Source: Acidilobaceae archaeon (lineage in GTDB: Archaea; Thermoproteota; Thermoprotei_A; Sulfolobales; Acidilobaceae). From it: 59,769 nucleotides of DNA. The DNA is taken from contig JALTZJ010000034.1 of assembly GCA_027046245.1 (NCBI GenBank), forward strand, positions 1 to 59,769. Reading direction: 5' to 3'. The notes below the pieces were generated by a model. It was not told where the DNA came from. It saw only the letters and a list, made by a program, of their open reading frames with translations, and searched no databases. Positions 50,261 to 59,066 of this stretch are shown here, piece after piece. Position 1 is the first letter of the stretch. Every line of letters begins with the position of its first letter. Position numbers and translations under genes: made by a program.

Positions 50261-51709
50261 ATGACTATGCCGCTTAGAAGAGTAGATAAATACGTCTGGA
50301 TGATCCCTAAGGGTGCACAGCCCTGCATGAGGGTGCCCGCAATAATCTATGCCGACGACTTCCTAATCGAGAAGATGAAGCAGGACCTTACCCTCAAGCA
50401 GGCGGCCAACGTGGCGTGTCTTCAGGGTATACAGAAGTATGCTATAGTGATGCCCGACGGTCACCAGGGCTACGGGTTCCCCATTGGCGGCGTCGCAGCA
50501 ATGGACATAGAGGATGAGAACGGCGTCATAAGCCCTGGAGGCGTCGGCTACGACATAAACTGTGGCGTGAGGGTTCTCAGGACAAACCTTACAGTTGACG
50601 AGGTGCGGCCCAAGATAAAGGAGCTAGTAGACACTATCTATTATAATGTGCCGAGTGGTCTAGGCAGCACTGGCAAGGTGAAGCTTAGCGTACAGGAGCT
50701 GAATAAGGTCCTCGACGAGGGAGTAGAGTGGGCTATAGGCAGGGGTTACGGCTGGGCCGAGGACAAGGAGCATATAGAGGAGAGGGGTAGCTGGAGCCTC
50801 GCTGATAGCAGTAAGGTGAGCGAGACCGCTAAGAGGAGGGGTGCAGCCCAGCTAGGCACCCTGGGCAGCGGCAACCACTTCCTAGAGGTTCAGGTGGTAG
50901 AGCGTGTCTTCGATGAGAGGATAGCCAAGGCCTACGGCTTATTCGAGGGCCAGGTAGTAGTCATGATCCACACTGGCAGCAGGGGCCTCGGCCACCAGGT
51001 GGCCAGCGACTACCTCATGATAATGGAGAGGGCCATGAGGAAGTACGGCACTATACCGCCGGACAGGGAGCTGGCGAGCATACCATTTAACACGCCCGAG
51101 GCGCAGAACTATGTAAGGGCTATGGCTGCAGCCGCCAACTTCGCATGGACCAACAGGCAGATGATCACGCACTGGACCAGGGAGAGCTTCCGCAAGGTCT
51201 TCCACACGGATCCCGACAAGCTAGGCCTAGAGATAGTATATGATGTAGCACACAATATAGCCAAGATAGAGGAGTACGAGGTCGACGGTAAGAGGAAGAA
51301 GCTGGTTATCCACAGGAAGGGAGCCACCAGAGCATTCCCGCCAGGCCACCCCGAGATACCAAAGGACTATCAGGACGTGGGCCAGCCCGTACTGATACCG
51401 GGAAGCATGGGAACGGGCAGCTACATACTAGCAGGAGTTCCCGAGGGCGTAAAGAGCTGGTACACAGCCCCCCACGGAGCAGGCAGGTGGATGAGCAGGG
51501 CCAGAGCCAAGAGAACTAAGACCTACAGGCAGGTAGTCCAAGAGCTGGCAGCTAAGGGCATCTACATAAGGGCTAGCAACGTAGCAACCGTAGTAGAGGA
51601 GATGCCAGAGGCCTACAAGGACGTCGACAAGGTAGCGCAAGTAGCACACGCAGTCGGCATAGGCAGGCTAGTAGCTAGAATGAGGCCTATAGGAGTAACC
51701 AAAGGCTAG
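50261..51709 (+). CDS. rtcB: tRNA-splicing ligase RtcB
   Basis: Joins RNA ends with 2',3'-cyclic phosphate or 3'-phosphate to 5'-OH, using Mn2+ and GTP; in archaea it seals tRNA exons after intron removal. Conserved blocks are 'MPDGHQGYGFPIGGVAA', 'SPGGVGYDINCGVRVL' with the Mn Cys, 'LGSGNHFLEVQ', 'IHTGSRGLGHQV' and 'VYDVAHNIAKIE', with 'HRKGATRAFPPGH' near the GMP-binding His. The 482-residue length shows no intein, although many RtcB genes have one. Confidence 0.96.
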   Translation: MTMPLRRVDKYVWMIPKGAQPCMRVPAIIYADDFLIEKMKQDLTLKQAANVACLQGIQKYAIVMPDGHQGYGFPIGGVAAMDIEDENGVISPGGVGYDINCGVRVLRTNLTVDEVRPKIKELVDTIYYNVPSGLGSTGKVKLSVQELNKVLDEGVEWAIGRGYGWAEDKEHIEERGSWSLADSSKVSETAKRRGAAQLGTLGSGNHFLEVQVVERVFDERIAKAYGLFEGQVVVMIHTGSRGLGHQVASDYLMIMERAMRKYGTIPPDRELASIPFNTPEAQNYVRAMAAAANFAWTNRQMITHWTRESFRKVFHTDPDKLGLEIVYDVAHNIAKIEEYEVDGKRKKLVIHRKGATRAFPPGHPEIPKDYQDVGQPVLIPGSMGTGSYILAGVPEGVKSWYTAPHGAGRWMSRARAKRTKTYRQVVQELAAKGIYIRASNVATVVEEMPEAYKDVDKVAQVAHAVGIGRLVARMRPIGVTKG

Positions 51710-51715
51710 CGGCAT

Positions 51716-52240
51716 TCACTCTTTAGAGCCCTTCATCTTTTCCAGGGCAAGCTCGACATAAGTAGCGTCTACACGCTCTGCTCCAAGCTCTTTTAAGCCG
51801 AGATCCTCTACGAGCAGCCATGGATCGCTACCTTCCACCTCGACAAAGCAGCCAAGCCCCTCAACCCTGTCAAGAGTCACAGTGTAGCCGTCCCTGGTAT
51901 AGTAGACTCTCTCCTTAGTTACTCTCAGGGCCTCCCTAAAACCTAGAGCCTCAAGGATCCCCGTTACACCTTCACCCACAGGAGCCTCTAACTCGACCCT
52001 CTCCTTCACGCCATCACGCATCTTACGGGGCCCCTTATAGGTGAGCCTTATCCCTCCATCGGTCACCCTTAATCTTAGGGCTTCATCTGTATCCATGAAG
52101 TCTCTGCAGGGATGCGAGTAGTATATATCAACTTCTCGCTGCTCAACTACTACGCTAAAGCCTTTCTTCTCGAGAAGGTCTCTGATGCGGTCTAGGGAGT
52201 TGCAAGGTATACGGAGTTTCACCTCCCTCTCTATAGTCAT
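51716..52240 (-). CDS. CYTH-domain protein (class IV adenylate cyclase / CyaB-like)
   Basis: CYTH proteins form a beta tunnel that binds triphosphate substrates; members are adenylate cyclases, thiamine triphosphatases or polyphosphatases. The diagnostic ExExK is 'IEREVKLRI' at the N-terminus. Later conserved parts are 'EALRLRVTDGGIRLTYKGPR', 'KERVELEAPV', 'VTLDRVEGLGCFVEVEG'. ATG 52240 matches this N-terminus; the frame is open to 52294 without family sequence. Convergent with rtcB, 6 bp apart. Confidence 0.88.
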   Translation of the reverse strand: MTIEREVKLRIPCNSLDRIRDLLEKKGFSVVVEQREVDIYYSHPCRDFMDTDEALRLRVTDGGIRLTYKGPRKMRDGVKERVELEAPVGEGVTGILEALGFREALRVTKERVYYTRDGYTVTLDRVEGLGCFVEVEGSDPWLLVEDLGLKELGAERVDATYVELALEKMKGSKE

Positions 52241-52389
52241 CCCCGTTAGCCACCTCGTTGTCCACGCTACTACTAAATGACCCTCGCTGCTCAACTAAAC
52301 TCTGCGCTGCTCTACGGATTTGAGGGGGCTTACTGTCGCGAATAAGATCTCGGCGTCAAACCTCGGTCGTTTTGGGGGTTAAACCGGGG

Positions 52390-53550
52390 ATGGGGCTCCT
52401 TCTAAGTCCCCCTTCGGGATTCGAGGCGTATGGCGCAGTTAGGGTGTTCGAGGAGGCGAGGGTTCTAGGCTTAGACGTGGCCAGCGGCAAGGCTGGAGGC
52501 CTGCTAGTGGGGAGAGGAGAGCTTGAGGACTACGGGTCCCGCACGGCCATAGTGGTGCCGGTCAAGGACGAGGATCCCTTGACTCTTGAAAATGTGTTGA
52601 GGGCGATACCGACGGTTAGCCCCTTGGTTGTTGTCAGCGCTAGTACCCGGGAGCCGCTTGACAACTACAGGGGAGAACTGGAGCTCGCCGAGATGATAGG
52701 CAGGAGCCTAGGACGCAAAATAGTTGTCGTACACCAGTTCGACCCTGCATGGGGTGAGGCGCTCGAGGGAACTAGCCTAGAGGACATGCTGGAGGACGGC
52801 AAGGTCAGGGGCGGGAAGGGAGAGGGCATGATACTAGGGGTTCTACTGGCTGCATGGCTGGGTGCAGATTATGTGGGCTTCATAGATAGTGATAACTGGG
52901 TGCCTGGAAGCGCTACGGAGTACTCCTGGATATACTACTCGGGCTTCGCCCTAGCGCGGAGCCGATACCCCATGGTCAGACTTATATGGCCTTACAAGGG
53001 GAAGCTCGCCACAGGCGACGTATACCTGAGGAGGAGGGGTAGGGTTTCGAGGCACACCAACGCGCTCCTAAACATGATACTCACGAGGATGCGGAGGATA
53101 GAGACTGATATAGTTAAGACGGGTAACGCCGGCGAGCACGCAATGAGCATAAAACTAGCCCTGTCAATGGACTGGGCAGGCGGCTTCGCCGTTGAACCCT
53201 ACCAACTCGTATGGCTGCTTGAGAACTGCGGGCCCGTCGCGGGCCTGGGGGAGTGCCCAGCGCTACCAGACACCGTTGAAGTCTACCAGATCGAGGCTCT
53301 AAACCCGCATATACACGCGGAGAGGGGAGACGAGCACATAGCAGGCATGCTAGCAAAGAGTATAGGAGTCATATACCATAGTAGACTAGCCTGGGATGAG
53401 CTTCGCAGGGAAGCACTGAGAAGGCTGAGAGAGCAGGGCTACGAAGGCGAGCCACCGAAACCCAGGGTATACCAGGTACGGGGCGTCGATCCCAGCAAGA
53501 TAGTCGAGAAATTCTTAGCAGCGTCGAGGGACGCGCTACTACTAAACTAG
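52390..53550 (+). CDS. mpgS: Mannosyl-3-phosphoglycerate synthase (GT55)
   Basis: Transfers mannose from GDP-mannose to 3-phosphoglycerate, the first step of mannosylglycerate, a compatible solute that helps hyperthermophiles under salt or heat stress. The nucleotide-binding 'IVVPVKDEDPLTLENVLRAI', the metal site 'VGFIDSDNWVPGSATEY', 'RGGKGEGMILGVLL', 'NAGEHAMSIKLAL' and 'VYQIEALNPHIH' are all family features. ATG 52390 fits the family's N-terminus; TTG 52372 is the longer alternative. mpgP follows 26 bp later. Confidence 0.93.
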   Translation: MGLLLSPPSGFEAYGAVRVFEEARVLGLDVASGKAGGLLVGRGELEDYGSRTAIVVPVKDEDPLTLENVLRAIPTVSPLVVVSASTREPLDNYRGELELAEMIGRSLGRKIVVVHQFDPAWGEALEGTSLEDMLEDGKVRGGKGEGMILGVLLAAWLGADYVGFIDSDNWVPGSATEYSWIYYSGFALARSRYPMVRLIWPYKGKLATGDVYLRRRGRVSRHTNALLNMILTRMRRIETDIVKTGNAGEHAMSIKLALSMDWAGGFAVEPYQLVWLLENCGPVAGLGECPALPDTVEVYQIEALNPHIHAERGDEHIAGMLAKSIGVIYHSRLAWDELRREALRRLREQGYEGEPPKPRVYQVRGVDPSKIVEKFLAASRDALLLN

Positions 53551-53576
53551 AACGTCGATAAGAGGAAGGGAGAGAG

Positions 53577-54434
53577 GTGGAAGGAGGGCTGCCCAAGGCT
53601 AGGCCGCTGGCAGCAGTGATGCTTGCAGACGTGGACGGCACGCTGATACCCTACTATGGATCTCTTCAAGGAGAGGCAGTTGAGGCAATCCTAGAACTCG
53701 AATCCCTGGGAGTGGAGATAGTACCTGTCACGGCTAAGAGCGCTGCCGAGGTCTGGAGCCTCTGGTCTCAAGCTATAGGAAGGCCCCCAAGGATAGCTGT
53801 GGTCGAGAGCGGCGGCGCTATTTACTCACAGCCAGGCCTACTCTCTAGGCCCCACGGATCCGAGACCCTGGAAGGCGTCACAGTCGAGTACACGGAGCTC
53901 GCGCCTGAGATAAGCGAGTGGCGGCCTCTTCTAGTGGAGGCGTTAAATGCCACAGGCTGCAGGGGGTTCATGCTGCTGGCCGGGGCTCCGAGGAGCGTTG
54001 CCGAGGAGATAACCCTGCTATCGGGGCGAGCAGCCGAGCTAGCAGCATTAAGACGGTACCTAGAAGTAGTCTATCATGAAAGGGGCGAGTGCCTCGATAA
54101 GGCGGCTCTGGAGGCGGAGAAGCGGGGCCTCTACACATTTAGGAGCCGTAGGCTACTCCATGTAGCCATGCATCGTGGCAAAAAGCGAGCTGTAGAGGTG
54201 CTCCTAGAGGAGCCTCTAGTCAGGCATGCCAGGCTAGTGGCTGCTGCAGGCGACAGCCCCGCCGACAAGGAGCTGCTAGAGGTTGCGGACGAGCCGTTCC
54301 TAGTAGCTCCCCAGGGTAGATCGTGGATTAGGGGAGTAGCGAGACGCTACACTCCAATAGTAGAGCCTCCTCCGGAAGCGGTGAAGCTCATAGCTGAGAC
54401 CCTGAAACACCGTCTAGCACCGCCTTCGATATAG
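53577..54434 (+). CDS. mpgP: Mannosyl-3-phosphoglycerate phosphatase (HAD family)
   Basis: Dephosphorylates mannosyl-3-phosphoglycerate to mannosylglycerate. HAD motif I is 'LADVDGTLIPYYG' near residue 17, motif II 'VPVTAKSA', and motif IV 'AAGDSPADKELLEVAD'; the cap carries 'VVESGGAIY'. The position directly after mpgS, in the same direction, supports the assignment. GTG 53577 is the longest start, and an internal start a few codons later is possible. Confidence 0.9.
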   Translation: MEGGLPKARPLAAVMLADVDGTLIPYYGSLQGEAVEAILELESLGVEIVPVTAKSAAEVWSLWSQAIGRPPRIAVVESGGAIYSQPGLLSRPHGSETLEGVTVEYTELAPEISEWRPLLVEALNATGCRGFMLLAGAPRSVAEEITLLSGRAAELAALRRYLEVVYHERGECLDKAALEAEKRGLYTFRSRRLLHVAMHRGKKRAVEVLLEEPLVRHARLVAAAGDSPADKELLEVADEPFLVAPQGRSWIRGVARRYTPIVEPPPEAVKLIAETLKHRLAPPSI

Positions 54435-54556
54435 GGTTGCTTCGTTTGAAGCTCGGCTCCCAGATCTGTTCCTTATATGGATAGTTTTAATTAGTGGGGC
54501 GTGACCGGTCCTATTAGGGGAAAATACTTTTACGGATCAGAATGGCATTCTAGTGT

Positions 54557-57547
54557 ATGGGTGCGCTTGTAATGAACGCTTTTATAGCTATACTACTCTT
54601 AGCGGCTGTAACGCTGAGTCCTATAGCCTCAGCGCTCCCCGCCACGCCGCAATACAACTATGCAAGCGTGAGGTACGTCGTTATAGGTCCCTCAGCCGGC
54701 GATGCCCTGCGCAGCATAGGAGTGGAGCCGCTAGTAGATGCAGGAAACCTAGCCGCAGCCTTCCTAGACCCCCGCGAAGTTGCAGTGCTAAGGGAGAGGG
54801 GCTACAGGGTTACCCTGGACCCTGTAATCCATCTAATCGAGCCTCAAGTCACAGGGCAGGTGCAAGTCTCTCCGCAGTCCTATGCTGATCTAGTCAACGC
54901 TACACCCCTGCATCAGCAAGGCATAACAGGTAATGGCGTGATAGTGGCTGTCGTTGACACGGGCGTCGACGAGGCGAGACCTGAGCTAGACGGGAAACAG
55001 GCATGGGAATACGATGCAACCCAGACTGGTCAATCAGGCTACTGTGGCAAGGGCCTAGGGCTCCCGTACTCAGCCCACGGAACAATGGTTGCGGGAATTA
55101 TATTCAGCGAGGGCACAGAGCTACGGGGCATAGCACCAGACGCAACCCTATACGACGTGATAATAGCTAGGCCGGAGCTGAGCTGCGGCGGCGCGTATCT
55201 AAGTGACATATATAATGGGATACTAGCCGCGGCTAGGGGGCCCGACGGCCAGCTAGGCACAGGAGACGATGCTGACGTCATAAACCTCAGCTTCGGCACT
55301 GTAGTTCTACCCTGGAACTGGTATTACATGCTAGACCCGATAGACGATTACAGCGCTCTGTTCGCCGAGCTAGCGAGGCTCACTGAACAGTTAAGACACG
55401 ACTACGGCATAAACGTTGTCGTAGCGGCCGGCAATGCGGGGCCTGCTACAAGCAGTGTAAACCCCTTCTGTGCTTCAGCACTCTGCGCTGGAAGCTACAG
55501 TCCCCTAGGGGATCCAAGCTTCTTCAGCAGCAGAGGTCCGGATCCCTTCCTAAGGCCTGCGCCACACGTTATGGCGCCTGGAGAGAATCTGACAGTGCTA
55601 CTACCACTAGAGCTCGGATCAACCACGACTGCTAGCGGCACTAGCTTCTCGGCACCCATGGCCTCAGGCACGCTTGCACTACTAAGACAGCTATTACCAG
55701 AAGCGGATGCCCTGAGCCTCGAAGCACTGCTAGTGGCAGGCGGCGACCCACTAAGCATCATCGACTGGGACCTTGTCAGGCTCGGCGGCACAAGGGTCGA
55801 CGCTGCTGGAGCAGCTGAGAAACTGGTAGCGGCGGCCTTCATAGGAGAGGGTATATCGAGGGCGGAGGCGCAGCTGCCGACAGCATCACTGTGGAGCGGC
55901 TCCAGCCTCACACTACAAGTAGTGAACCTCAGCTCTGCTGAAGTCACACTGGTAGCCTCGGCACAGGTAATGCCGGGATTACTAGCTCCCGGCGCCTCCG
56001 GCCAGGCGCTAGTAGATCCGCCATCAATAACTCTGCCCCCAGGCGGGGAAGCACTCATAACGGTGACAGCGTCAGCCTCGACGCCAGGGATTGCAGGCCT
56101 GCTCATAAGGCTTAACGATGCTGACACGGGCCAGACGCTAGCCTATGCATTAGCATCCCTAGTAGAGCCGCTCAAGCCCGGAGAAAGGATATCGCTCGAG
56201 ACAACAATATACGACTGGGGCTTCCTACCCGTCCCCCTGGAAGCGCCGCAATCCGGGATTTACAGTCTAGATATCTACTCCTACACTCTCCCTATTCAAA
56301 CGGTGGTATGGGACGGTACAGGCCCCGACTCGACACCCTCAACGTTGCTCCTGACAGTGAGAGCAGTGGCTTACCTCAATCCATTCCCCTTCGTAGCCGC
56401 ATACCCTATGGCCGCGACCACGAAAGTAGACGTCGCGTTTAGAACCATCTCCACGGGCAATCTAGACGAGATACAGGCCAGACTCGTAGAATTAGAGGAC
56501 AGGCTACTACTCCTAGAAGCCAGGGTAGACGCGCTAGAGGCCGAAATAGCAAGGCTAAGCATAATAGAAGATGAACTAGAATCACTTAGGGGAGAGCTTG
56601 AACTACTCAAGGCTGGGCTTGAAACTGTAAAGGCGGGGCTAGAAGAGCAGAGCGCTGTAAACGAGGAGCAGTGGAGAGAGATAAATAGGCTCTCTGCGGA
56701 GCTGCAATCGCTAGCGTCGTCAATAGATAGCTTGAGGAGCGAGTTAAGAAGTGTGAGGGAGGCTCTAGCAGTCTTAACAGCGAGGATAGACACGCTGAGC
56801 CTAAGACTTGACAGGCTACAGGAAAGAACCGTTAACCTCGAAAACGAGGTTAACAGGCTCTCACGAGACCTAGCATCTCTTTCGGCAAGGGTAGACACGG
56901 TAGAGGCAAGCCTAGCAGAGGCGCTACAGAGAATAGCAAGCCTAGAAGAGGGTCTAGACCAGGTGAAGCAAGATCTACTAGAAACGCAGGAGAACGTGAC
57001 GCTACTAAACGGACAAATAGCAGAGCTAAACGTGAACCTGCAAAGGCTTGAAGCAGAGACGAGCTCCTCTCTAAACGAGTTGAGCGAGGGGCTGAGACAG
57101 GTCAAAGAGAGTCTATCACTGCTGGACAAGAATGTAAATGATAGGCTACGAGAAATAGACGGGCAGCTAAGCATAGTGACCCAGACGCTAGAAGAGCTCC
57201 GGAGGAGCATAGACGAGCTACAAGGACAAGCCGCTACTATCCAGGAATCACTAGAGAAGGTGAACGAGAAACTTGCAGCCGCAGAGGAGGCTATAGTCAG
57301 CCACGAAGATAGAATAGACGGGTTAGAGAGCGAGTTAGCCGAGGCCAGAAAAGCCGTGGAAGAGCTGAGAAAAACTGTAGAGGAACTAGAAAAACAGCAG
57401 GACGAGACTAGCAATAGGCTCGCTGAACTAGAAGAGGAGCAGAGGAGTAGCAGGCTAACGAGCAGCGCAGCCCTAGCGCTAGGAGCGGCAGCGGGACTAG
57501 CCCTACTGGGACTAGCAGCACGCAGGCTACTAGGGGGAGAGACCTAG
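54557..57547 (+). CDS. Stalked, membrane-anchored subtilisin-like protease
   Basis: A 996-residue surface protease. The order is: signal segment (about 5-26), a pro-region-like part, the S8 subtilase domain with Asp134 ('VVDTGVD'), His174 ('SAHGTMVAG'), oxyanion Asn293 ('AAGNAGPA') and Ser363 ('SGTSFSAPMAS'), then beta-rich domains to about 630, then about 330 residues of canonical heptad coiled coil (regular 3-4 spacing of Leu/Ile/Val), and a C-terminal helix 'ALALGAAAGLALLGLAARRL'. It recalls the heat-stable STABLE protease that sits on the tetrabrachion stalk of Staphylothermus, but here protease and stalk are one chain. ATG 54557 is near-leaderless after TATA-like AAAATACTTTT at about 54521. 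Confidence 0.9.
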   Translation: MGALVMNAFIAILLLAAVTLSPIASALPATPQYNYASVRYVVIGPSAGDALRSIGVEPLVDAGNLAAAFLDPREVAVLRERGYRVTLDPVIHLIEPQVTGQVQVSPQSYADLVNATPLHQQGITGNGVIVAVVDTGVDEARPELDGKQAWEYDATQTGQSGYCGKGLGLPYSAHGTMVAGIIFSEGTELRGIAPDATLYDVIIARPELSCGGAYLSDIYNGILAAARGPDGQLGTGDDADVINLSFGTVVLPWNWYYMLDPIDDYSALFAELARLTEQLRHDYGINVVVAAGNAGPATSSVNPFCASALCAGSYSPLGDPSFFSSRGPDPFLRPAPHVMAPGENLTVLLPLELGSTTTASGTSFSAPMASGTLALLRQLLPEADALSLEALLVAGGDPLSIIDWDLVRLGGTRVDAAGAAEKLVAAAFIGEGISRAEAQLPTASLWSGSSLTLQVVNLSSAEVTLVASAQVMPGLLAPGASGQALVDPPSITLPPGGEALITVTASASTPGIAGLLIRLNDADTGQTLAYALASLVEPLKPGERISLETTIYDWGFLPVPLEAPQSGIYSLDIYSYTLPIQTVVWDGTGPDSTPSTLLLTVRAVAYLNPFPFVAAYPMAATTKVDVAFRTISTGNLDEIQARLVELEDRLLLLEARVDALEAEIARLSIIEDELESLRGELELLKAGLETVKAGLEEQSAVNEEQWREINRLSAELQSLASSIDSLRSELRSVREALAVLTARIDTLSLRLDRLQERTVNLENEVNRLSRDLASLSARVDTVEASLAEALQRIASLEEGLDQVKQDLLETQENVTLLNGQIAELNVNLQRLEAETSSSLNELSEGLRQVKESLSLLDKNVNDRLREIDGQLSIVTQTLEELRRSIDELQGQAATIQESLEKVNEKLAAAEEAIVSHEDRIDGLESELAEARKAVEELRKTVEELEKQQDETSNRLAELEEEQRSSRLTSSAALALGAAAGLALLGLAARRLLGGET

Positions 57548-57569
57548 GGAGGCTTTAAGGGCAGCTAAA

Positions 57570-59066
57570 TTACCGTTTTCTGCTCCTCCGTCGCGAGCCC
57601 CTGCCTCGGCTGCTGCCGGACCCGGAGGGTGATCCGCCTAGGAACCAGTCGAGGGTAGCAGTCCTCCTTGTTTCCTTCTCCTCGCCTCTAGGCTTCCCAG
57701 TGGCGGGCGTCCTAGCAGCTTTCACGGGCTCCGCTGGTTCAGTCTTCCGCGCTGGTGCAGCCTCCTCGGCTCTGGCTTTCTTCAGCTTCTCTATAGCCCT
57801 TAGGATTTCCCGTTTCCTTGTGCCTGCAAGGTAGGCTATCATTTCCTCCGTGAATCCATAGCTTAGCGCTATCTCTGCAGGCCTCGTAGGGTCACTCGCG
57901 TGCCTGAACACAGCGATAAGTAGCGGTATGATCTCTCTCTTGACGGTAGCCTTACTCACTAGTAGACGCGATGCAAGCAGCTCCGCGAGCCTCTCTCTTA
58001 CCTCTCTCACTTGTCGAGTCTGTGCTAGGAGCCTGATCCTCTCGGGGTAGCTGTATCGGGCCTTCCCTATTTCTCCTTCCTGCCTGGCAAACGCCACTCC
58101 GGGACCCATTAGGTCGAAGACGTAGCTTAGAAGGCTCCAGTGGCCTCCGTACTTCGCTCTGGACAGGAATAGTGTTGCTCGTGAGAGGGCATCCATGGCC
58201 CTATAGAGGTCTCCTGGGTGGACTAGCTTCTTGGGGGTGTTGTCGTTGAGCCAGGCTAGTAGCTCTTCGTAGTCTTTCTCGCTCTGGGTCACTGCCCTCT
58301 TGGCCTGCCAGGCGGCCCTAGCGTAGTATATCTCGTTGAGGGTCCTCCAGATATCTATGGTCTTCTCCCTCCTGTACCTGAGCACCTCCCGCACGATCCC
58401 TATAGTGACCTTTCCGTACCCCTCTGCGACGGCCTGGAGATCGTTTATCGCGGCTCTTAGATCCCCCTGGCTCTGCTCGGCTATGTAGCGGAGAGCCTCT
58501 CTCTCACAGTACACGCCTTCCGCCTCGCATATCCTCTCTAGAACCCCCACGATCACGGTCATGCTTAGAGGCTTGAACTCAACGAGGAGGCAATGATCTC
58601 TAAGGGGCTTCAACTGGTCCTTCCATGGGTCATTGGCGGTCATAACGATGGGGTTCCTAGTCTCCTTGATGATATTGATTAGGGCTTCGATGCCGCCAGC
58701 GTCCTCCCTAGGATTAATCCCGTCGACCTCGTCAAGCAGTATTATTATACCTTTCTTAAAGAGGCTCCTCCTCTTGGCAGCTACTCCGACTATCCTCTCG
58801 ATATCACTCCTCCTCCTATAATCGCTGGCGTTGAGCTCCAGGAGCTCTAGGTCGTATTCGTTGGCTATGGCCTCTATAAGGCTGGTCTTGCCCACGCCTG
58901 GAGGACCGTAGAGGAGTGCAGCCTTCTTATCGGGTGGCTGCCCTGAGAGCCATTTCTTTATCCACGGTATGATCGCTTTTTTCGCTTGATCCTGGTTGGC
59001 GACGTCATCGATCCTCTTGGGCCTGTATTTTATCACCCAGGGTAGGCTCCTAGTGCGTCTCCTCAC
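57570..59066 (-). CDS. rfcL: Replication factor C large subunit
   Basis: Clamp-loader subunit that, with RfcS, loads PCNA at primer ends. 'WVIKYRPKRIDDVANQ' opens the AAA+ domain; Walker A is 'YGPPGVGKTS' (54-62), Walker B 'ILLDEVDG' (109-116), and 'RSDIERIVG' and 'MTANDPWKDQL' follow. The charged tail ends in a PIP-like motif 'TATLDWFLGG' (about 469-478) for PCNA binding, then a Ser/Arg/Gly end. The ATG overlaps the rfcS stop. It is convergent with the stalked protease gene 22 bp away. Confidence 0.95.
   Translation of the reverse strand: MRRRTRSLPWVIKYRPKRIDDVANQDQAKKAIIPWIKKWLSGQPPDKKAALLYGPPGVGKTSLIEAIANEYDLELLELNASDYRRRSDIERIVGVAAKRRSLFKKGIIILLDEVDGINPREDAGGIEALINIIKETRNPIVMTANDPWKDQLKPLRDHCLLVEFKPLSMTVIVGVLERICEAEGVYCEREALRYIAEQSQGDLRAAINDLQAVAEGYGKVTIGIVREVLRYRREKTIDIWRTLNEIYYARAAWQAKRAVTQSEKDYEELLAWLNDNTPKKLVHPGDLYRAMDALSRATLFLSRAKYGGHWSLLSYVFDLMGPGVAFARQEGEIGKARYSYPERIRLLAQTRQVREVRERLAELLASRLLVSKATVKREIIPLLIAVFRHASDPTRPAEIALSYGFTEEMIAYLAGTRKREILRAIEKLKKARAEEAAPARKTEPAEPVKAARTPATGKPRGEEKETRRTATLDWFLGGSPSGSGSSRGRGSRRRSRKR

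Noticed and set aside
56371-57414. Minus-strand ORF of 347 codons opposite the coiled coil
   Set aside because: A Ser/Leu-rich shadow of the heptad coding region of the stalked protease.
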